A stretch of 5,780 nucleotides of DNA from Microbacteriaceae bacterium (GTDB lineage Bacteria > Actinomycetota > Actinomycetes > Actinomycetales > Microbacteriaceae): positions 1-5,780 of the forward strand of contig JAEMRP010000062.1 of the NCBI GenBank assembly GCA_016463265.1. Reading direction: 5' to 3'. Positions 1 to 5,060 of this stretch are shown here, piece after piece. Position 1 is the stretch's first letter; every line of letters starts with the position of its first letter. The position numbers and the translations under genes are program-made. Under the pieces are notes generated by a model. It was not told the origin of the DNA. It did not search any database and was given only the letters and a program-made list of their open reading frames with translations.

Positions 1-2
1 TG

Positions 3-1124
3 GCCGAAGGATTCACTGGCTACTCGTTGCCCGACGACCTGCTCTCGGGTAACGGGCTTCGAATCATTGACGGAATGATCAAAGCCATCCCGGGAATCGG
101 AACCTGGATTTCTTACCTGTTGTTCGGTGGTGAGTTCCCGGGTAACGACGTCATCCCCCGTTTGTACGTCCTGCACATCATGCTGTTGCCCGCTCTTGTC
201 ATCGCACTGATCGCAATACACATGGTGCTGCTCATCATCAACAAGCACACCCAATTTGCCGGACCGGGTCGCACAAACGACAACGTCGTAGGGTCGCCCA
301 TCCTCCCCGTTTTCGCAGCGAAGGCTGGCGGATTCTTCTTCCTCGTCTTCGGAATCATTATGTTGATCGCGTCACTCTTCACAATCAACCCGATTTGGAA
401 CTATGGCCCGTACGACCCCTCTCCTGTCTCGGCCGGTACACAGCCCGACTGGTACATCGGATTCGCCGATGGAATGCTCCGGTTGATGCCGTCCGGGTGG
501 GAATTCGTCGTCGACGGCTACACCTGGTCGCTGAACCTCCTGGTGCCGATCGTCGTGCTCATGTTGTTCATCGTCATCGTTATGGTCTACCCCTTCATCG
601 AGGCGTGGGTCACCGGCGACAAGCGCGAGCACCACATCGCCGAGCGTCCCCGCAACCAACCCACTCGCACCGCGATTGGCGCTGCGGGAGTGACCTTCTA
701 CGCGGTCCTATGGGCCGGAGCCGCCTCTGACCTCATCGCGACGCACTTCCGCACCACGATCGAAGGTGTCATTCTCACGCTCCAGATCATGCTCTTCGTT
801 GCTCCCGTTGCCGCGTTCTGGATGGCCAAAAAGATTGCACTGGCTCTTCAGCGAAAAGACCGCGAACTGGTTCTTCACGGATACGAGTCAAGCCGCATTG
901 TCCGTCTGCCCGGCGGGGAATATCGCGAGATTCACACTCCGCTCTCCGAGTTTGAGCAGTGGAAACTTGTGTCGTTCGACGAATATGCCCCGGAGCAACT
1001 GCGACCGAACGCTCGTGGAAAGATCACCATCGGTGCCCGCATGCGGTCGTCGGTCTCCCGTTTCTACTTCGAAGACCGGATCGCTCCGGTCACGACCAAG
1101 GAACTCGAGTCACAAAAGCACTAA
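3..1124 (+). CDS. qcrB: Cytochrome bc1 complex cytochrome b subunit, 5'-truncated by the window edge
   Basis: Membrane cytochrome b of the menaquinol:cytochrome c oxidoreductase (complex III); it carries two b hemes and the quinol sites. The frame is open from base 3 and ends at TAA 1122-1124, giving 374 visible residues. Actinobacterial QcrB is usually about 540 residues, so roughly the first third is missing. The visible part opens in the FTGYSLPDD segment. It continues with a helix carrying two heme-ligand histidines at 174-176 and 219-221 (15 residues apart), then the Qo-site motif PDWY (444-455), the actinobacterial version of PEWY. Hydrophobic helices follow at about 315-390, 520-600, 665-745 and 760-850. 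A polar cytoplasmic tail of about 90 residues ends the protein. It is normally the last gene of ctaE-qcrC-qcrA-qcrB, which fits the terminator directly after it. Family assignment is secure; the TTG at 27 is inside the gene and is not its start. Confidence 0.97.
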   Translation, partial: AEGFTGYSLPDDLLSGNGLRIIDGMIKAIPGIGTWISYLLFGGEFPGNDVIPRLYVLHIMLLPALVIALIAIHMVLLIINKHTQFAGPGRTNDNVVGSPILPVFAAKAGGFFFLVFGIIMLIASLFTINPIWNYGPYDPSPVSAGTQPDWYIGFADGMLRLMPSGWEFVVDGYTWSLNLLVPIVVLMLFIVIVMVYPFIEAWVTGDKREHHIAERPRNQPTRTAIGAAGVTFYAVLWAGAASDLIATHFRTTIEGVILTLQIMLFVAPVAAFWMAKKIALALQRKDRELVLHGYESSRIVRLPGGEYREIHTPLSEFEQWKLVSFDEYAPEQLRPNARGKITIGARMRSSVSRFYFEDRIAPVTTKELESQKH

Positions 1125-1135
1125 TCTCTTCAAAT

Positions 1136-1174
1136 CAGATGGGGTCTCGCCGAAAGCGAGGCCCCATTTGTTTG
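1136..1174 (+). terminator. Intrinsic terminator after qcrB, possibly shared with the convergent operon
   Basis: A long hairpin starts 12 bases after the qcrB stop. The arm ATGGGGTCTCGC (1139-1150) pairs with GCGAGGCCCCAT (1156-1167) around a CGAAA loop, with one G-T wobble. The stem can extend outward by three more pairs to 1136 and 1170. It is followed on the plus strand by a T-rich run (TTTGTTTG). On the minus strand the run after the stem is weaker (TGATTTG), so termination of the opposing transcript is plausible but less certain. Confidence 0.88.
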
Positions 1175-1199
1175 CGTCCTGATCAACCGTCGCGATGAG

Positions 1200-1496
1200 T
1201 TATCGCGAAAATGCATTGACGATGGCCATCACTATGACGAGGATGATGAATCCGGTTGCGAGGCAGCTAAAGCCCGACAGGATAGACGACACGCATCCCC
1301 CGCCCTGTTTGCCGACGATGTTGACGACGAGGTTGGTATTGGGCGGAACCTCAAATGACACTGGATTACCCGGGGAGAGATCGACGTATTTGACGTCGGG
1401 CTCGTCGGTCGTGCCGTCGGTCGTACCGTCGGCGCTGGCGTTCGCGGCAGATTCGGAATCGTCAGGTTCGGGAAGTGGTCCGCGAGGTTTGGTCAC
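1200..1496 (-). CDS. Hypothetical 98-residue single-pass membrane protein downstream of ctaF
   Basis: I do not recognise a named family. The protein starts at GTG 1496 (an in-frame TGA two codons upstream rules out a longer form) and ends at TAA 1202-1200. Residues 1-36 are a soluble acidic tail rich in Pro, Ser, Thr and Asp, including a DGTT repeat. Residues 36-62 look like short beta strands (KYVDL, VSFEV, LVVNIV). A glycine-rich turn with C68 is followed by C78 and one hydrophobic helix, about 72-94, ending NAFSR at the C-terminus. There is no signal peptide, so it is probably anchored by its C-terminal helix. The Shine-Dalgarno sequence is weak; the start overlaps the stop of a short reading frame as GTGA, which suggests coupled translation. 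It lies 71 bases after ctaF on the same strand, so it is probably the last gene of the oxidase operon. A role as an accessory or assembly factor of the bc1-aa3 supercomplex is inferred from position only. Confidence 0.75.
   Translation of the reverse strand: MTKPRGPLPEPDDSESAANASADGTTDGTTDEPDVKYVDLSPGNPVSFEVPPNTNLVVNIVGKQGGGCVSSILSGFSCLATGFIILVIVMAIVNAFSR
1403..1432. repeat. 12-base tandem repeat, 2.5 copies, inside the small membrane protein gene
   Basis: CGTCGGTCGTGC (1403-1414) is followed by CGTCGGTCGTAC (1415-1426) and the half copy CGTCGG (1427-1432). Only one base differs between the two full copies. It encodes the repeated DGTT of the acidic N-terminal tail. The unit is a multiple of three, so copy changes would alter tail length without a frameshift. 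Confidence 0.85.
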
Positions 1497-1567
1497 GTCT
1501 CAACACTATGCGACCGCGCTGACATGAAATAAGCAATGAAGGCCACGAACGTCGTCGCAACCAGGGT
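1493..1567 (-). other. Short hydrophobic reading frame between ctaF and the 98-residue gene
   Basis: Directly after the ctaF TAA, in the same frame, there are 24 sense codons ending in a TGA at 1495-1493. That TGA overlaps the GTG start of the next gene as GTGA. The codons read as a hydrophobic stretch (LVATTFVAFIAYFM) followed by a polar end (SARSHSVET), like a small transmembrane peptide. Possible starts are CTG (codon 2), GTG (codon 8) and ATG (codon 15), and none has a clear Shine-Dalgarno sequence. It could be a tiny leader ORF, a product of ctaF readthrough, or chance. CtaF itself is already of normal family length without it. Confidence 0.25.
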
Positions 1568-1987
1568 TTAGCGGCGGTACGCTCCGCGGACCGGCTCAAA
1601 GAACCATCCGATGAAGGTGATGAGAACGAGTCCGAGCGAGAATAAGGCAAGCCAAACTCCCACGCTCATGGCCAGCATCGCCAAACCACCGGCGGCTCCG
1701 GCGAACACCGGCCACCACGACCACGGGAGGTAGAAACCCATTTCGGTGTCTCCGTCATCGACGTCGGCCACGAGGTTATCTTCCGGAAGAATTCCTCCCG
1801 CCTGACGGCGCAGGTTGATGTACAGGAAGCCACCGAGAACCAGGAACATGACCATTGTCAGCGGAATCGCGAGCGTTCCAACCCATTCGATTGGCGACCC
1901 CGCGACGTAGTTCCAGGTCGGATAGACGACCGAGAAAAACAGGAAAAAGACCGCGAGCCAAAGGAAAAGCTTCGTATTGAGAGGCAT
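1568..1987 (-). CDS. ctaF: Cytochrome c oxidase subunit IV (actinobacterial type)
   Basis: Small integral membrane subunit of the aa3 oxidase, needed for complex integrity rather than for catalysis. It has 139 residues, the same length as I recall for mycobacterial CtaF. Four helices are visible at about 6-28, 35-58, 92-111 and 113-130. The loop between helices 2 and 3 is acidic (LPEDNLVADVDDGD) and leads into GFYLPWSWWPV at 84-94, the counterpart of the GFxxPxSWWP motif of the family. The start is ATG 1987, with AGGAGG seven bases upstream. A longer in-frame start at 2122 would overlap ctaD by more than 120 bases and add a polar, non-family extension, so I reject it. It sits 11 bases after the ctaD stop in the ctaC-ctaD-ctaF operon. 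The stop is TAA 1570-1568. Confidence 0.95.
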   Translation of the reverse strand: MPLNTKLFLWLAVFFLFFSVVYPTWNYVAGSPIEWVGTLAIPLTMVMFLVLGGFLYINLRRQAGGILPEDNLVADVDDGDTEMGFYLPWSWWPVFAGAAGGLAMLAMSVGVWLALFSLGLVLITFIGWFFEPVRGAYRR

Positions 1988-1994
1988 TATTCGC

Positions 1995-2000
1995 CCTCCT
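1995..2000 (-). promoter_or_regulatory. Ribosome binding site of ctaF, overlapping the ctaD stop codon
   Basis: A perfect AGGAGG lies seven bases before the ATG at 1987 and shares its first bases with the ctaD TAG (2001-1999). It fixes the ctaF start and makes translational coupling with ctaD likely. Confidence 0.9.
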
Positions 2001-3678
2001 ACTTGTCCGAATATCCGGGTGGCGCGACCTCGGGGTGATTGAGGTCGAACGCGGGAGCTTCCGAACGAATCCGAGGAATCGAGGTGAAGTTGTGGCGAGG
2101 CGGTGGGCTGGATGTCGCCCATTCGAGCGAACGACCATAGCCCCAGGGGTCGTTAACACCGACCATGGGTGCGTTTCGCTTGGTCCACCAGACATTGAAC
2201 AGGAACGGGATCATCGAGACGGCGAGAATCATCGAGCCAACCGTCGACAGTTGGTTCATCCAGGTGAAGCCGTCTTCGACCAGATACGTCGCGTAACGTC
2301 GCGGCATACCCATGACGCCGGCCCAGTGCTGAATGAGGAAGGTCATGTGGAAGCCGACGAACAGCAGCCAGAAGTGAAGTTGGCCGAGGTCTTCGCGCAG
2401 TTTTGCGCCGGTCCACTTGGGCCACCAGAAGTAGAAGCCAGCGAACATTGCAAACACGACGGTTCCAAAGACGACGTAGTGGAAATGGGCGACGACGAAG
2501 TACGAGTCCGAGAGGTTGAAGTCGAGTGGCGGCGACGCCAGGATTACCCCGGTCAATCCACCAAAGACGAAGGATACGAGGAACCCCAGAGTGAAGATCA
2601 TCGGTGATTCGAACGTAATTGACCCACGCCACATCGTTCCGATCCAGTTGAATATCTTCACCCCCGTTGGGACGGCAATGAGCATCGTCATGAGAGCGAA
2701 GAACGGGAGAAGAACGCTGCCGGTCACGTACATGTGGTGTGCCCACACCGTCATAGACAGTGCAGCAATGGCGATAGTTGCGAACACAAGAGTCTTGTAA
2801 CCAAAAATTGGCTTTCGTGCGAATACGGGGATGATCTCGGACACAATTCCAAAGAACGGTAGCGCAATGATGTACACCTCGGGGTGGCCGAAGAACCAGA
2901 AAAGGTGTTGCCACAAGATTGATCCACCGGTGGCCGCGTCATAGATGTGTGACCCAAAGACGCGGTCTGACCCCAGTGCCAATGCTGCAGCGGCGAATAC
3001 GGGGAAAACCATGATGATGAGCAGTGACGTGATGAGCGTGTTCCAGGAGAATATGGACATGCGCCACATCGTCATACCTGGCGCGCGCATGGTGATGATC
3101 GTTGTGATGAAGTTAACCGCTCCCATGATGGTTCCGAAGCCGGACAAACCAAGACCGAAAACCCACATGTTTGCGCCGACACCCGGGGTATATGTCGCCG
3201 ACGACAACGGCGCGTAGGCAAACCAACCAAACGATGCAGCTCCTTGCGGCGTGAGGAACCCCGCGGTTGCCACGAGCGAACCGAAGAAGTAGAACCAGAA
3301 CGCGAGGGCGTTGAGTCTCGGGAACGCGACGTCCGGTGCGCCGATCTGGATCGGCATCAACACGTTGGCGAACGCCGCGAAAAGCGGAGTAGCGAACATG
3401 AGAAGCATGAGCGTTCCGTGCATCGTGAAGAGCTGGTTGTATTGCTCTTTGGTGACCAGGTCCATACCGGGTTGGAACAACTGTGCGCGAATGATGAGGG
3501 CCATAACACCGGCAATGAGGAAGTACACGAACGATGTGACGAAGTACATGTACCCGATGGTCTTGTGGTTCGTGGTCGTCAGGTAATCAAGGAATACGGA
3601 TCCCTGTCGGCCAGCCGCTGGCGTGCTCGCGCCTTCCGGAATTGCCGGTGCTGCGGGGCGTGGTGCTGTCGTCGTCAT
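1999..3678 (-). CDS. ctaD: Cytochrome c oxidase subunit I (aa3 type)
   Basis: Catalytic subunit that reduces O2 to water at the heme a3-CuB centre and pumps protons. It has 559 residues and twelve predicted helices, normal for the family. All key residues are visible: heme a ligands H87 (TMHGTLM) and H400, heme a3 ligand H398 (VVAHFHYV), and CuB ligands H265, H314 and H315. Y269 lies in GHPEVY and would form the His-Tyr crosslink. The D channel has D116 (GAPD) and E267; the K channel has K341 (PTGVKIF). This is therefore a complete A1-type proton-pumping enzyme. The first 26 residues are a Pro/Ala-rich soluble extension before the core begins at [14 protein letters not shown]. The ATG at 3678 has AAGGAA five bases upstream and begins nine bases after the ctaC stop. 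The stop is TAG. Confidence 0.99.
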   Translation of the reverse strand: MTTTAPRPAAPAIPEGASTPAAGRQGSVFLDYLTTTNHKTIGYMYFVTSFVYFLIAGVMALIIRAQLFQPGMDLVTKEQYNQLFTMHGTLMLLMFATPLFAAFANVLMPIQIGAPDVAFPRLNALAFWFYFFGSLVATAGFLTPQGAASFGWFAYAPLSSATYTPGVGANMWVFGLGLSGFGTIMGAVNFITTIITMRAPGMTMWRMSIFSWNTLITSLLIIMVFPVFAAAALALGSDRVFGSHIYDAATGGSILWQHLFWFFGHPEVYIIALPFFGIVSEIIPVFARKPIFGYKTLVFATIAIAALSMTVWAHHMYVTGSVLLPFFALMTMLIAVPTGVKIFNWIGTMWRGSITFESPMIFTLGFLVSFVFGGLTGVILASPPLDFNLSDSYFVVAHFHYVVFGTVVFAMFAGFYFWWPKWTGAKLREDLGQLHFWLLFVGFHMTFLIQHWAGVMGMPRRYATYLVEDGFTWMNQLSTVGSMILAVSMIPFLFNVWWTKRNAPMVGVNDPWGYGRSLEWATSSPPPRHNFTSIPRIRSEAPAFDLNHPEVAPPGYSDK

Positions 3679-3683
3679 AGCGA

Positions 3684-3689
3684 TTCCTT
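3684..3689 (-). promoter_or_regulatory. Ribosome binding site of ctaD, overlapping the ctaC stop codon
   Basis: AAGGAA lies five bases before the ATG at 3678. It overlaps the TAA of ctaC (3690-3688), the same stop/SD arrangement as at ctaF, which suggests ribosomes pass directly from subunit II to subunit I. Confidence 0.75.
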
Positions 3690-4542
3690 AACTGTCTGTG
3701 TTTCCGTCGGTTCCGGGAAGATTCTGATTTGCGTTGTACTCGGGGCCGAGTCGGCCGGTCATGTCCTGATCGCGAAGTTTCTGCATTTGTGCGTCGTATT
3801 CGGCCTGCGAAACAACCTTGACCGTGAACAACATGAGCGAGTGATATTCACCACACAGCTCGGCGCACTTGCCACGGTAGGTTCCCTCTTTTTCCGGAGT
3901 CACATACCAGTGGTTGGTCTTACCGGGAATCATGTCCTTCTTATACAGGAAGTCGAGAATCCAGAACGAGTGGTTGACGTCGCGTGACTCGATACTTATT
4001 TCGACGGACTTCCCGACTGGTAAGTACAGAATCGGCAACGAGTTGATGTCAATGGTCTTGTCCGGTTTTTCTCTCGCCTGGATACCCGAGAAGTGAACGT
4101 TCTCCGAGAGGTAGTTGAAGTCGAACGCCCATCGCTTTCCAAAAACCTCGATTTTGACATCGGGGTTCGGATTGACTTGCTCGATAATCGCCTGATCGCG
4201 CGCAGTGAAGGCGAAAAAACCGAGAACCAAGATCAGCGGAACGACCGTGAAGAGGGTTTCAATCGGGGTGCTGTAGCGAAGCTGCGACGGAAGGGCCGTG
4301 TCCGTCTTTCGGCGACGGTAGGCGAGAGCCGCCCAAATGATGAGGCCCCAGGTAATCGCTCCGACTATCAACAGGACTATCCAGGAGGAAGACCACAATC
4401 CGATAATGCGCGACGTCTGGTTTGTGACGCCGGCTTCCGAGGGAAGGAAGCCACGAAGCTCTTGTGCGGTACAACCCGAGAGTGCAAGTGCGGCAACGAT
4501 CGCGACACCTGCTGCGATTACTCGGAGAAAAATCTTCGGCAC
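3688..4542 (-). CDS. ctaC: Cytochrome c oxidase subunit II, CuA lipoprotein
   Basis: Receives electrons from cytochrome cc of the bc1 complex at its dinuclear CuA centre and passes them to heme a of CtaD. It has 284 residues. An N-terminal signal (residues 1-23) ends in the lipobox LSGC, so C24 is probably lipid-modified. Two helices follow at about 53-75 and 95-114. The periplasmic-side cupredoxin domain carries every CuA ligand: H191 (VNHSFW), then C226, E228, C230, H234 and M237 in GKCAELCGEYHSLM. W138 in GKRWAF matches the electron-entry tryptophan of canonical enzymes. The last 35 or so residues are a polar tail. The start is GTG 4542, with GAGAGG six bases upstream; starting here gives a complete signal peptide (PKIFLRVIAAG onward). 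It is the first gene of the oxidase operon, preceded by a terminator and a probable promoter. Confidence 0.98.
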   Translation of the reverse strand: MPKIFLRVIAAGVAIVAALALSGCTAQELRGFLPSEAGVTNQTSRIIGLWSSSWIVLLIVGAITWGLIIWAALAYRRRKTDTALPSQLRYSTPIETLFTVVPLILVLGFFAFTARDQAIIEQVNPNPDVKIEVFGKRWAFDFNYLSENVHFSGIQAREKPDKTIDINSLPILYLPVGKSVEISIESRDVNHSFWILDFLYKKDMIPGKTNHWYVTPEKEGTYRGKCAELCGEYHSLMLFTVKVVSQAEYDAQMQKLRDQDMTGRLGPEYNANQNLPGTDGNTDS

Positions 4543-4579
4543 CTAGAACCTCTCGACGGAACTCTTTCAGTAGTTCTAG
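4543..4579. repeat. Inverted repeat flanking the ctaC ribosome binding site
   Basis: CTAGAAC (4543-4549) and GTTCTAG (4573-4579) are perfect 7-base inverted arms 23 bases apart. The near arm lies directly against the GTG start and overlaps the Shine-Dalgarno. A second, mutually exclusive pairing, GAACT (4559-4563) with AGTTC (4572-4576), shares the far arm. It could be an RNA switch over the start site or a protein operator next to the -10, or it could be fortuitous. Confidence 0.55.
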
Positions 4580-4583
4580 TCTA
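4543..4583 (-). promoter_or_regulatory. Probable ctaC promoter -10 and leader
   Basis: The 130 bases between the erpA-like stop and ctaC contain the upstream terminator and then this leader. TAGACT (4583-4578) fits the actinobacterial -10 pattern TANNNT and would place the transcript start near 4571, about 30 bases before the GTG. No convincing -35 is visible at 16-19 bases upstream. The Shine-Dalgarno GAGAGG is at 4554-4549. A promoter in this gap is likely; this exact -10 is a guess. Confidence 0.35.
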
Positions 4584-4619
4584 CGACATTCCCCAGCACT
4601 GTTTCGCGCATTCGACACG

Positions 4620-4649
4620 AAAAAACCGCGAAAATCTAGGGATTTCGCG
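4620..4649 (-). terminator. Intrinsic terminator after the erpA-like gene
   Basis: In the minus direction CGCGAAA (4649-4643) pairs with TTTCGCG (4633-4627) around a nine-base loop; the stem can be lengthened by two pairs if one T is bulged. It is followed at once by GTTTTTT (4626-4620). It lies about 24 bases after the erpA-like stop and separates that unit from the ctaC operon. Confidence 0.82.
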
Positions 4650-4672
4650 TGGTTCTTGCCAATCGGCGAAGG

Positions 4673-5035
4673 TTAGTTGAATGAGTCCCCGCAGGCACAC
4701 GTGCTGGCCGCGTTGGGGTTGTTGATCTGGAAGCCCGACGAGTGGAGCGTGTCTTCGTAATCGATCGATGCGCCTTCGAGATACGGAGCACTTTTTTTGT
4801 CGACAACAACCTCGACACCATCAAAGGCGACGATCGCGTCGCCGTCGTTGTCACGCTCATCAAAGAACATGTCGTACTTGAATCCGCTGCAGCCGCCGGC
4901 CTTGACGACCAGACGGAGTCGCAGGTCATCGCGCTGTTCTCGTTCCATCAACGCTTTCGCCTTGACGACAGCGGTCGGAGTGAGCACGACGCCGTGGGAT
5001 TTTTCGGTCACGGTGGTTCCAGTCATTTCAGTCAT
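4673..5035 (-). CDS. erpA: A-type iron-sulfur cluster carrier (HesB/IscA family), ErpA-like
   Basis: Cytoplasmic carrier that takes [2Fe-2S] or [4Fe-4S] clusters from the assembly machinery and inserts them into apo-proteins. It has 120 residues, typical for the family. The three cluster-binding cysteines are present: C49 in AGGCSGFKY, and C113 and C115 in STCACGDSF at the C-terminus. The 64-residue spacing between the first two matches E. coli ErpA as I remember it. The first 14 residues are a short polar extension. The start at ATG 5035 has AGGAGG twelve bases upstream, slightly long; a second ATG three codons on (5026) would be even farther away. It follows the dipeptidase gene by 25 bases, so the two are probably co-transcribed, and its own terminator ends the unit. 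Membership of the A-type family is secure; ErpA rather than another paralogue is likely from its neighbourhood next to ctaC in Actinobacteria. Confidence 0.95.
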   Translation of the reverse strand: MTEMTGTTVTEKSHGVVLTPTAVVKAKALMEREQRDDLRLRLVVKAGGCSGFKYDMFFDERDNDGDAIVAFDGVEVVVDKKSAPYLEGASIDYEDTLHSSGFQINNPNAASTCACGDSFN

Positions 5036-5047
5036 AATGTGATTTTA

Positions 5048-5053
5048 CCTCCT
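5048..5053 (-). promoter_or_regulatory. Ribosome binding site of the erpA-like gene
   Basis: AGGAGG followed by T lies in the 25-base gap after the dipeptidase stop, twelve bases before ATG 5035. The spacing is longer than ideal, but this is the only good site and it supports the upstream of the two nearby ATG codons. Confidence 0.7.
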
Positions 5054-5060
5054 TCGCCAG

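Noticed and set aside
395..730. Second plus-strand frame within qcrB
   Set aside because: Out-of-frame, Arg/His-rich translation of qcrB codons for conserved helices.
1988..2122. Longer N-terminus for ctaF starting at 2122
   Set aside because: It would overlap ctaD by over 120 bases, lacks family similarity, and ignores the perfect AGGAGG placed for ATG 1987.
2035..2607. Plus-strand open frame of 190 codons opposite the ctaD 3' half
   Set aside because: Antisense shadow of conserved ctaD codons; composition is charged and unlike any family.
2153..2914. Minus-strand open frame of 253 codons in another frame of ctaD
   Set aside because: Fully inside ctaD, whose own frame contains every catalytic residue; the product is Arg/His-rich out-of-frame translation.
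3244..3987. Long plus-strand open frame of about 247 codons opposite ctaD and ctaC
   Set aside because: It lies antisense across the junction of two certain genes, its product is a low-complexity Arg/Glu/Val/His-rich chain with no domain, and no ribosome site supports it.
4093..4680. Plus-strand open frame of 195 codons opposite ctaC and its leader
   Set aside because: Antisense to the ctaC signal peptide and helices and runs through the leader and terminator; no start signal or recognisable domain.
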